Origin: Amphiura filiformis
Taxonomy: Eukaryota; Echinodermata; Ophiuroidea; Amphilepidida; Amphiuridae
DNA length: 64,000 bases
Reading direction: 5' to 3'
Assembly: GCF_039555335.1 (NCBI RefSeq)
Contig: NC_092640.1
Coordinates: forward strand, 41,531,099-41,595,098
Shown: piece after piece, positions 34,580 to 44,488 of the stretch
How positions within the stretch are numbered: the stretch's first letter is position 1
Layout: the number at the start of each line of letters is the position of its first letter
Made by a program: the position numbers and the translations under genes
The notes under the pieces: model-generated
Seen by the model: only the letters and a program-made list of their open reading frames with translations
What the model was told of the DNA's origin: nothing
The model's database searches: none

Positions 34580-35399
34580 CATCATTTTACCAAATACTCA
34601 ATTGGATTTGTTTACATGAAATTTTACAAATTATATCTATTGACAATCCTGCCCGGACAATCCTGATGAACTTATTTAGTTAATCTGTTGAAGAACTTCT
34701 ACACTTTATGCTTGTATACTTTACTTATGGAAGTTCTAATGTACTTGGTCAAAAACAACTTATCGCGAAACCAGTAACATGTGTTTTAGGTGGGTTAGAT
34801 GTTAAGAATTGGTAGATATTCTGCTGTAAATTTAGGGATTAGGTTCTAAACAAAGTTTAATATGTACTATATAGAAAATAGAGTGTTGCCATAAGAAGAG
34901 AATTAGAATTTTCATCACAAATTGTCAACATTAATTTTGAATTATTTCTCCCAATAAGACTGATTAACCGAATATAAATCTATAATAATTATGATATATA
35001 TACTGGGCATCGACAAAGGTGGAATGGAGGACATTGACAATCGTGATTCTTTTCTTTTTTTTTTGGCATGAATGTTCAAGAGATCAATGTATATAAAATG
35101 ACACCAGGTGGCATCAATATTCCTAATGGCTAAAATAACAAAAACGTAACTCGGATTCTTAATTATCTACTGTTTTTAATAAATTAAATCGCATCGTTCC
35201 ATATCTTAAAACCATAGCAACCGCCAAAATTATGAAAATTGCTAGTCATTATGAAAAAGTAACATATATCTAGTTTTCAACATTAAACAAGCACTGCAAC
35301 GTCGTACTTAAATAAAGGATAAAATTGGGAGTCGTATTTTCGGCTCTTTTTATGACGCTCGCACTGTGTGGAAATTGAAAAATAGAATTGAAAGTTATA
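34580..35399. other. Upstream region of gene C
   Basis: AT-rich with no gene recognised. The ATG of gene C is at 35400. Its 5' flank shows only short resemblance to those of A and B. Confidence 0.5.
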
Positions 35400-38300
35400 A
35401 TGGACTTAAACGTTTCTTTAATTCTAACAATCATCATTGGTAAGTTTGTATCTTATTAAAAAACTTTTTCTTCGTTCAGTTAGTCTCATGCAGAAATTAT
35501 AAATAACACCCGTTATGTGCTTAAAACTGATAAACGTAAATATCCAGAGAAAATACCTTCCTGGATAGGTAGTTGTTAGTCTCAGTTTCAAGCCAAAAAG
35601 GCAATCGTCAGACGACACGGTGAAATGCTTTAGTGGGACTACCATCTCTTGGGAATGTGAATAAATCGAGGGTTGACAAACAGAAGGCCTTAACTCAAAA
35701 AGTGCCTTTTTGAGAAAAATGAGTAAAAATAATATTTTGCATTGAAATGTGACCAAGTATTATTGTGCTATAGATGCAATAGGAAGTTGATTGAGTTAAG
35801 GCTTTATGATTTTAAGAATCTGTGGGTATTACAGATTATTTTGGTACCAAAATCTCAAAATGCCCAAAAGTGAGTTAAGGCCTTCTGTTTGTCAACCCTC
35901 GAAATATACATTCCATGGTGTCAACACAGCCAAAGTCTATTTCATGATTTTATATCATCCAGCAAATCAATAAAATACGTAAGTACACTTATATTTTCAA
36001 AATACTTTTCTCCAATAGTTTATTTTTAGCGACAGGAAATCATTAAGGGATCGGATACCAACGTTTGAACGGTATTTTTGTGGGACATTGCATTGTGTCC
36101 TTCTGACATCAAATAAGTTTGAAGTTTTTTGAAAAATGGCAAATTATCAAAATTTCTATTTCTTTAAACTTTGATATTTTACAGTCCTCGAAATAAACTT
36201 TAGAAATCTAAAGATATGTACTTAAAGTGTAAATAGCTGGGAGGTAAAACCGTCCATTATATGAACCTTTTGATCATCCGTATTGAAGATACACAGTTGT
36301 TCCTCCCCCCTAGACCTAAAAATTTAAGGTTGAGGTCAAAACCATTTACCCTAAAATGGCGTAAAAATTTAAGGTTGTAGTCGAAATCCTTTACCATTAT
36401 AGCTTCTAAATCGACTTTGAACTGAATTTTTTTTATTATCGCAGTGTTTCCCATAAACTCATCAAAAGGTCACGTATGTTTTCTGATAAAAAGACACAAC
36501 CAAACCGGTGAATTGCAATGGTCTCTTTCACGCAAAGAACGCTGTTATTGTCAAGGTGTGGTAGCGCCTGATATTTTAAGTGACTGTAGAAATGACAACC
36601 CTGACAGTTTTTGGTATACCAATGATCCCGGTCCTCTAGTCTTCAGAGATAATTGGACGGTTGAAAGACTGGATGAGTTATTGGAAAGAACTGGGTTATG
36701 TGGTAAGTTTATTCAATTTTTTATTTTTATTTATATCATTCGGCCGAAGCCAGGCTAAACCCAATAGTGCTCAGAGGCTACTAAATTCAAGGGATGCCTC
36801 CAGATATGACGGGACAGGGATATGGGAAGAGGTCCGATTTTAGAAGCAGGAGGAAAACCGGAGCACCCGGAGAAAAACCTGCGAGGACGAGCATGGATCG
36901 GCAACCAAACTCACATGTGGCACCGCGGGGAATTGAACCCGGGCCACAGTGGTGAGAAGACCACTGCACTAACCCGCAATTAGTGCTCACCAAGGAGGTT
37001 AATAGCTATCTAGGCGACAACCCGTCAGCTTTATCGTAATGATAACAGCTGTTAATGCATTGATATGTCTTGACATAAAAAAATGTAACTTTACACCTGC
37101 TGTTTGTGGAAGTAGCGTTGGGCATATCCATCTTTTAACGGCCCGTGACCCGATCGACCGCACCCCCGATTTACCTTATTGTAAGCGATGAGATATCATA
37201 TAAATATGTCATATTATTCTTATTATCTTCCTGAAATTTCATGTTCCAAATTAATGTATTTCCGAAGAAATTCTTATTTTAAAAAAATGTAAAATTTTGG
37301 GGTCCACAGTCGTTTACAATGGAAATATGCTCCAATTTTAATCAAACTGGTCTCAAATCGTTCCCTTGAGAAAAGTTGCATTTCTTGGATTTTTTACATA
37401 GGTAACGTCACAAAATAGGTCAAGGTCAACAGGGCTCAATGGAATTCGATCATCTTTGTCATGTTACCAAGGTAACAATCCACCTGAGATATGGCAAACT
37501 ATTCTTTTTAAAATATTTCTGCAAGCGGAGCAATATGAAACCATTTGTATCAAAATGAGAGCATTTTTCAATTTTTGTCCCCCTGTGCAATCCAAATTTC
37601 GACAGTTGACCTTTTCCGCCATAACTCAAAATTGAAATTTGAAATTTTGTGACTAATTTTGCATTTTTCTCAAAAAGTAACTGCTCACTGGTAACAAAAG
37701 TTATATACATGTAGGTATATTAGGGGCAAGGAATCCAATTACTTCACTGAAATTTCAGTGATTCAAGACAAGTGGTTTAAGAAATGAGGTACATTCTAGC
37801 GGTACCTCTTTTCTTATCATAAATAACGTACTGCTTGTCTTGAGTCACTGAAATTCCAGTGTAGTAACTGGATTACTCGCCCCTATAATATACATAACTT
37901 TTAATTATCTGTGTGTTATTATTTTTTTTTTTTATTTCAATAGTCACAAATTTATCAAGAGGTGTAGTACCACCTTAAAGAAAATGTCTAAAATGGTTAA
38001 AATGAAGAGTCATTATAATAGGATATAAATGTTGTAATATTGTCAATGTTACAGGAAAAACAGTACGGAAATTAATATATTGAACACAATTTCCACCAGG
38101 TTCGCCGTCGCAAATAATAAAGGAGACAAATAAAAAAAAGTGACTCCCGGAATGGAACCCACGACCTCAGGTTTATGAGACCTGGGCCTTAAACACTTGT
38201 TAAAATGTTCTCTTTCAATAGTGATTTGGGGCACATGGGGTTCGTGGAGCAACTGTAACGCAGGGTGTGGCTGGGGAACTCGAACAAGAACCAGAACCTG

Positions 38301-39169
38301 TGAAAAGCATGGCCCTGGTTCGTGTCCCGGATCAGTTAGTAAAGATAGTGAATCATCATCGTGTATTCTACGTGAGTATTCCCCACAAAATATGAAGAAG
38401 CCAATTTATTGCTGTAATCGTTGGAATTTATAAGAATGATCATAATTTGCTTCATAACGGTACATGTACAAATTAGAAACAACACTCGTTTTCAAAGAAA
38501 ATGATAGTAACATGGATTATGTTGTTCTCCTTTTACTAGTGATTATTCATCTACTTATAGATCGCTTGACATCATTGTTTATCAAAAAAGGCGAGGGACT
38601 GGTCTATCGATACGCTTGAACGAACCACTACACTGCTCAATGGCTTTCTTGTACTATATGAAACGTGGTGGGCGATTTAAAATGCACATGCCCTGAGCAA
38701 ACTACGATGCGTACGCACACTGCAGGGCAAAGAAAAATGGAAATTGCCATTATTCGAGCGCATACTGCCGGGCAATGACGTAACAATTCTTGTTGTTGCG
38801 CAGTGCGCGGCTCTGACGGATACTTGCGCGTTATACATTTCCATATAATAATTGTTATTTTTATGTCAAGTGGTCTATAGAGATTTGAACTGATTTCGTA
38901 GGGGGGTTGGGTGGAGAGAGGTGGGTATACTCGTAAACGAGAAGCAATCTTTATCGAAGAACCTTTATTATAACTTTTCAGGAGACTGGTGTCGTGCCGA
39001 TAAACATTGTGGACCTTCTTATCACTCTGCCAATGGTCAAGAAGCCAAATGTCCTGCAGCATGTTGCTCAACACGCTCATGGTGTGGGCAAACCAATGAC
39101 CATTGCGGCTACCAGCTGTACAGAGATTATAGATGTTGTACTGGACTCACTTGTTCTGGGCCGTGTTGA
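35400..39169 (+). CDS. Mosaic gene C: signal, 5-Cys domain, TSP1, hevein-like (no EGF/HYR)
   Basis: Predicted CDS of 211 residues from four phase-1 exons: 35400-35439, 36445-36702, 38222-38371, 38982-39169. The leader is MDLNVSLILTIIIG. Exon 2 keeps the five Cys of A and B but is 15 bp shorter, lacking the GNETL-type insert. It splices directly in phase to TSP1 ([10 protein letters not shown], 150 bp, with three extra residues before the last cysteines). The final exon reads DWCRADKHCG and carries the [15 protein letters not shown] hevein core plus RCCTGLTC and the terminal GPC. No EGF- or HYR-like exon was found between 36703 and 38221, so the loss (or ancestral absence) looks real. AATAAA at 39449 is a candidate polyadenylation signal, about 280 bp past the stop. 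It is the most compact member and the only one without a large repeat load between its TSP1 and last exons. Confidence 0.8.
35667..35902. mobile_element. MITE with ~32-bp perfect terminal inverted repeats
   Basis: cgagggttgacaaacagaag at the left end and cttctgtttgtcaaccctcg at the right, with gccttaactca/tgagttaaggc continuing inward. 236 bp in intron 1 of gene C. No coding. Confidence 0.9.
36043..36305. mobile_element. Foldback family 2, truncated copy
   Basis: Retains the left-arm words taagggatcgg, tttttgtgggacatt, agtcctcgaaataaacttta and gtaaatagctgggaggtaaa. The right arm is missing. In intron 1 of gene C. Confidence 0.7.
36718..36990 (-). repeat. tRNA-derived SINE in gene C intron 2
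   Basis: On the minus strand the head at about 36990-36905 has ggttagtgcagtgg (A-box-like) and cccgggttcaattccccg (B box). It is followed by a body with gcaggtttttctccgggtgc, tccggttttcctcctgc and a 3' end near tttagcctggcttcggccg, with an A/T-rich tail at 36715-36740. The body is of a type common in invertebrate tRNA SINEs. Confidence 0.8.
37645..37976. mobile_element. Foldback MITE family 1, copy 4 (gene C intron 2)
   Basis: Shares the arms cactggtaacaaaagttata, aggggcaaggaatccaatta and acctcttttcttatcataaa with copies 1 and 3, and ends gaggtgtagtaccacctt. The leftmost 20-odd bases of the left arm are missing. Confidence 0.85.
38135..38203 (-). repeat. tRNA-like SINE head abutting the TSP1 exon of gene C
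   Basis: Minus strand: caagtgtttaagg, ggtctcataaacctgaggtc (resembling an elongator tRNA-Met anticodon arm) and gtgggttccattccggga (decayed B box). Orthologous in position to 29815-29885 in gene B. Confidence 0.65.
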
Positions 39170-40010
39170 AGACATTTGATGTAAAGTTGCGGAACTCCAG
39201 CACCAAAGTCATAGTAGTGTTTAATTGATAAATATTACTGAGTTTCTGCACCCCAAACATACACAAAAGCTTGCGTACATCACCACACCCCAACATACAC
39301 ATACCCCGCCACAGAAAGGTACAGCAATTCAAAACCTGAGCGCAAGAAGACCGTAAGTCCACTTGCGCTCAGGTCTTCAATTATTGTTTATCATTATTCA
39401 TTTGCACACTATTACACTAAAATGCATTACCTTTTTTTAGATTTTAAAAATAAAGTTAGTCTCTATCAAATAGACACAATAATACGACGATAGAACACGT
39501 CAATCAACACGAATACGGCGGGTTATAGTTTTCACAAACAATGGCATTTAATTTACCAACGTTTAGCTCAAAAATGGTTCCAGCATGACACATGTTACCA
39601 ACTGTCCACATTTGACGACTAATTGCCTCAAACGAAGGTCACATTCTGGAAAGCTGGAGCGGGACTGAACAAAGTCATTATGATGTAACTGATTCCTATC
39701 TGAGGTATCATTCGTGCACAACTGCACGGAATTAGCCTAGCCAAGAAATATTATATTGATTGATTATACAGTTTTAAAGTTCGGAATGAAGTCTTTACTC
39801 TAGTGTGACCATAGACTGTAGTGTGTCTCATGTACCCTCATGAATATCTTACGTCAAGAGGACTGAACCCTATTTGGGTCATCATGGTCATACTGCTCCT
39901 GGTCATATGACAAACTGGTAAACATGATCGTCATGGTCATCTCAGGGACAGGAAAAGAATTCTTTGGAAGTAAACTGTCAAGACGCATTGGAATTATTTG
40001 TAACGTAAGT
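39170..40010. other. 3' flank of gene C
   Basis: Holds the uninterrupted homologue of the gene B retroelement insertion site (about 39409-39427), the candidate AATAAA at 39449, and the duplicated flank block at 39548-39685. No further gene was recognised. Confidence 0.55.
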
Positions 40011-40124
40011 CGTGCTCACACGGTCGGACTTAAGTCACTTATTACCGGTAATAAGTCACTATTACCGGCTATAAGTCGCTTATTACCGGTAATAACTCAC
40101 TTATATCCGACCGTGTGAACACGA
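40011..40124. mobile_element. Small foldback MITE (114 bp)
   Basis: cgtgctcacacggtcggact at the left and tccgaccgtgtgaacacga at the right are inverted. The centre contains four repeats of (t)tattaccgg(t). No coding. Confidence 0.8.
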
Positions 40125-40180
40125 ATGTATTGTTATTTTATTTAATTTTAATCCGATTACTTTTATACAGTGCAAAGATA

Positions 40181-40490
40181 ATTCGCCCTAACGTGACGTA
40201 ATTAATCGAATTAACTACCATATCAATAGATTAATACATTTTTGACTAAATCGCCCTGCACTACAATGTTCACGCGGTACCGATGCATTAAACCATAGAT
40301 GTCAAAGAAATGCTGATCACCTGTAAAATTAGTATCTTTGAAAAGAGCGGTATTGTATTCAATCTATGTTTGCTGACATACACAGGTGATTAATGCAATC
40401 TGCTTGTAGTGCAGGGCGGTCTATTCAAAAATTGTATTCATCTATTGCTATGGTAGTTAATCCGATTATGACGTCACTTCGACGGCGAAT
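40181..40490. mobile_element. MITE family 3, copy 1
   Basis: Left end attcgccctaacgtgacgta, right end acgtcacttcgacggcgaat. Internal arms cgccctgcactacaa and ttgtagtgcagggcg pair. Two more copies at 49829-50189 and 50278-50585. Confidence 0.85.
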
Positions 40491-40616
40491 AGTACTCGTA
40501 TATCGAGTTCATGAATGTGACCGTATATAATATAGTCACTTAATGATAGTAATTTATGATTATACACTTATTACTTTATAAATTCTACTCTAAATATGAA
40601 GAGCTTTGTTACAAAC

Positions 40617-40824
40617 CCCTTACATCCACTTGAGCAATTTTGAGAATATATCAAAAAATCATCAAAAAGTCACTGATATAAGGGGTTTTTCAACAAAAGA
40701 AATTTTGACGGGATGCTGTTCCTACCCAAGCATCCCGCCAATTTTGCTGCAAACCCCCATTTATCAGGTCTTTTTTGATAATTTTTTTTGATGTTATCTC
40801 AAAATTGCTCAAGTGGATGTAAGG
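40617..40824. mobile_element. Foldback MITE, ~210 bp
   Basis: ccttacatccacttgagcaa and ttgctcaagtggatgtaagg are perfect inverted ends, and atcaaaaaatcatcaaaaa pairs with ttttgatgttatc further in. Confidence 0.85.
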
Positions 40825-40930
40825 AGGCGATTATGTTTAAAAGACCTATACCAAGAAAACGTATTTTAATAAACACTTCAACAGGTTTCTTGTTGTAATT
40901 ATTTTGTTTATGATTCTGAGATTTTTAACA

Positions 40931-41170
40931 GTTATGTGAGATATGAATATGATAGTGAATTTGCAAAGAGGGCGTGCATGACGGTGACGCGATTGAGGTA
41001 GAATATACGATATATCTTGAATCGATAGAATTAGACTCCTCCGGGGAAACCAATAAGTCATCGGGTAGTTCTAACAAGTAATTCCCACCCAATGTTATCG
41101 CACTAAGCCTAACGGTGGTCAAAATGTCCACGTGGCAATCCCTCATTTCAAATATATAGTTTTGGTTTCT
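40931..41170 (-). pseudogene. Deleted partial copy of the LRR receptor gene and its 3' flank
   Basis: 41019-41130 is closely similar to 46030-46145, inside the LRR receptor coding region (tagaattagactcct, gggtagttctaacaagt, attcccacccaatgttatcg, ctaagcctaacg). 40931-40990 resembles 43613-43697, the receptor's 3' flank (gttatgtgagatatga, tttgcaaagagggc). The two segments are about 2.3 kb apart at the parent locus but adjoin here, so the copy lost everything between. Only about 40 codons of LRR remain. Just after it, 41143-41170 is the reverse complement of 43537-43565, a further rearranged piece of the same flank. Confidence 0.8.
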
Positions 41171-41554
41171 CTATTGTTCAGAAACCAAAAATCAAGGGAT
41201 TAAAATGTGGAGATGAAGTGGTATGCAATCATAACACTATTGTGCTGGGAGGACACAAGAGGGTATATATAATCAAAAGTATAATGGCCTATAACCATAC
41301 GTATATAATAGCCTATTGTGCTCACATTTTCATTATCGATATCTATCAACGCGGGCGACTTTTGCCGTAGATGGCACACTTCCATGACACCATAAAATTA
41401 CACCGAGTTCCGAGATCGTTGGATATATACGAGACCTAGGCCTACATGTAGAAATCATGTGCATATATTGAGGGGTGGGGGTGTTTTGTTTATTTGTCTG
41501 AAATATATACGATGCATGATGATGTAGATGATTTGATTATGAATTAGATTATTC

Positions 41555-41832
41555 CCCGGAAAGCACAACCCATACCTCTTACCTATGTTCCCTCCGCCAC
41601 CTATATATAACCTCCTCCTCCCCCTCCCCACACTCGATATCGACTCTTCCCTATTATTCCACCCCACTCTTGAGCTCCCCTCTCCCCCTCCTTCCCTTCC
41701 CACTTCCAATGCTCTCTCCCCTCTGTTTCTCCTTCTCCCTTACCCTTACCCCTCCCCCCTCACACACACACATACCCTCTTTCCCTGGCGATCTCTTCTA
41801 TCTCTCTCTCTCTCTCTATTCTCCAATAAATA
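41555..41832. repeat. Pyrimidine-rich low-complexity tract
   Basis: C/T-rich on the plus strand with (CT)n near 41797-41817 and (CA)n near 41760-41772. All open frames here are Pro/Leu/Ser-rich translations of the tract. Confidence 0.85.
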
Positions 41833-41833
41833 A

Positions 41834-43036
41834 ACAGTTAGCAGCCTGGACAACCGATTCTTTAGAAATGCTTAGTCGCGCTGAAAGTCGATCGATACAT
41901 GTTAAAATCAGCACAATTCAGAGATACACCTTTTGCTATGAAATTAATTTTCTCGGTCAAATATAAAGCAATATTTTTTTTCTTCAGTAATGTCAGTTAA
42001 AAACTTGGTGCTTGGATATACATTTTTTACAAATCCTGGTGTTAAAATTAAGCATCAAATTGTGTCTTTTAGTGTGATATTTTTGATTTTTATAGGCCTT
42101 CAGTTCGCACGCGAGCTTTTTACGGAATTCATTTTTAGCCTCTCAAACTAATATAGTTTGCTAAAGAAAGATATTTCCCACCTCTGTAAAGCACATCGTG
42201 TGGGTCTATATATTATAGTTTTGTTAGAATTTCCGTTTTTATTTTACCCTTTTCCCTTCCTACTCCGAAAATGTCTAACTCAGTACTTTTATCTCGAGAG
42301 CAACCAACAGAAATAGTCGATATTTCCTTTGTTGTTTATCCAGGTCAATTTTCCATTGAAAGCAAATTGCCCGACCAGCGATTTGGTAGCCCAAATCCCC
42401 AATTGAGTGTTCTGGTTAAACATGATCAGTAGGAGCGCTATAGGCCTGGGAATTTCTTTGCTATATTGAAGTTCTAGCAACACTGTAGCCATGCCGGTAT
42501 TCCTATTAAACCCAGGGATATCGATCCACAATGCTAGTATTAGCCTTAGATTTCACTCGTTGATTTTGAAAAATGGTCAGCCGGCAGTTAAAATAGTGAA
42601 ATGAAAACGCAAATTCTGACAAAACTATGATATAACGCTCACGGTGATGTGCGTTAGAAAGTTGGGAAAAATCCTTCATTAGCGAACTATCTTACTTTGA
42701 AAAGCTAAAAGGTTGATCCCAAAAAGGCTCGCGGACAGAGTTTAAGCCTATCAAAATCGAAAATCTTACACTAAATGACTAAATTTCACGCCTAAGTTTA
42801 ACACTAGAATTTGAAAAAAAAAAATACAGTATCAAGCACTACAATTTTTCCTGACATTTACTGAAAAAATGAAAATGATTGCTTTTCATTTGGCCGAGAA
42901 AATTAATTTTACATCGAAAAGGTGTAACTAAAAATTTAGCTCATTTCAACACCAAATTCGATCGTTTGTATTGCCTCATTAAATGACTGAGTGAGCCTTG
43001 CCAAACAAAAGAATCGGTTGTGCAGGCTGCTAACTG
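41834..43036. mobile_element. 1.2-kb non-autonomous DNA element with ~30-bp terminal inverted repeats
   Basis: Left end acagttagcagcctggacaa and right end tgtgcaggctgctaactgt, continuing inward with ccgattcttt/aagaatcgg. The interior is AT-rich and has no transposase-like frame. The target duplication is not clear. Confidence 0.8.
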
Positions 43037-43904
43037 TAAATTGAATAAAAGTTAGTTTAAACCAGCTTCCTATGATATTGATCTTCCGTCATGCGACATG
43101 CACATAAATAGAGCTGTGTATAATAGTGTTGATATCAATGAAGTCATAATCTGTCAAGTGGCTATTGTAATGTCTGTGGAAATATTTCGATGGTCTATAT
43201 ATTTTCACAGTGAAATCAGCTTAGGCTAATTCGTAGTCTCAAGTCAATGCTTTCAAACTAAATCAATGCTTTCAAATGTAGACTGCTTTGTTCGACTTCT
43301 CTGCTCGTGAATATTGCACTGCGAAATTTAAACATTTCTTTTGTATACTTAGAGTAAGTAACTTCAAATCAAATAATTTTACGATCCACACCACTTATAA
43401 GAAACTGAAACCAAAACCGAAACTGACTGACACAAATGTTCGGTTTTAAACAAAAGGTAGAAACAATGAGTTCGATATCTTATGATTCAAGTGGTTAGGC
43501 AGGACAATAGGAAACCACGTGACCAAAACCAAAACCAAAACTAAAACTATATATTTGAAATGAGGCAATGTCTTCAAACGATCTTGATGTAAAAATTGTG
43601 TTTATAATTATGAGGTTATGTGAGATATGATTATGATAGTTACAAACATGTACAACATGAAGTTTGCAAAGAGGGCTACGTAGGTGTGACGGTGATGCAC
43701 AATATAACGCAGGTTGTGTAGTTTCATCAAGTAAAAATATGAAAAATTAAATTGTTGCACTTCCTCCTCAGTAGACCTTGAAGTCTGTGGGGGTGGGTGT
43801 GTGTGTGTGGGTGTCAAAATACAACATGATTGATAACATTAATTTTAAAACCAACGATATCATATCTTGCTCAGATTACGTGGAATGATGGTTTCAAAAA
43901 TGTG
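43037..43904. other. 3' flank of the LRR receptor
   Basis: No gene was recognised. It contains repeated 'aaaccaaaacc' words (43405-43545) and a (GT)n-rich patch at 43790-43812. Parts are duplicated near 40.9-41.2 kb (see the partial copy there). Confidence 0.5.
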
Positions 43905-44488
43905 AATAACATATCAATTTGTAAGCGCTCTTTAGCAAAGTCATAGTTCATTGAATTTACAACCGTATGACAAAACAGGCGAAAAAAGTAACTTTTTGCA
44001 CAAGATTTGCAATTTAAAGAGAATCGGCCATTGCTCATTCTAGTGACGCTAGTATATGGATAATATAAGTGTGCCTTTTCATTTAATGACATAATATTTG
44101 AAAAATATTTAAGCAACACTTGAGGTTTTGACTTTTAAAACCTACATTTTGGTCAAAAAATGTGCTTGGATAGGTAGTTTTCAATAGATTTTCCACATTC
44201 GCCTTGTTATAACATCTGTTGACTTAGTGACGAAGAGTGTTTTTCGTTTGATATAAAAAAATTCTGATTGGATGAAGGGGACACTTGAGGTTTCGACAAA
44301 AACCAATCAAAGAGGCCCATTTCTCAGCTAGAAGCTCCACAGCTCTTACATTGCTATGCACTCAACCGTAGTATAATGTAATCAAAGACTGTGCGGAGAC
44401 AATTCACTGCTTGTTTGAGAGCTCTTGGACGAAAATGTGTGTTCATGTGTATCGAAGGTTTTTGTATAGAAACCTTTCCATATGACTT
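43905..44488 (-). repeat. Interspersed element, second copy (partner in gene A intron 6)
   Basis: Reverse-complement match to 16987-17617. The right end falls within a few bases of the stop codon of the LRR receptor, so the receptor's natural 3'UTR begins inside this element. The plus-strand-A copy has a 60-bp stretch (ctcttataaaccatcatgcg) that this copy lacks. Confidence 0.7.

Noticed and set aside
41585-41966. Pro/Leu-rich frames on the plus strand
   Set aside because: Translations of a C/T-rich tract ending in (CT)n.
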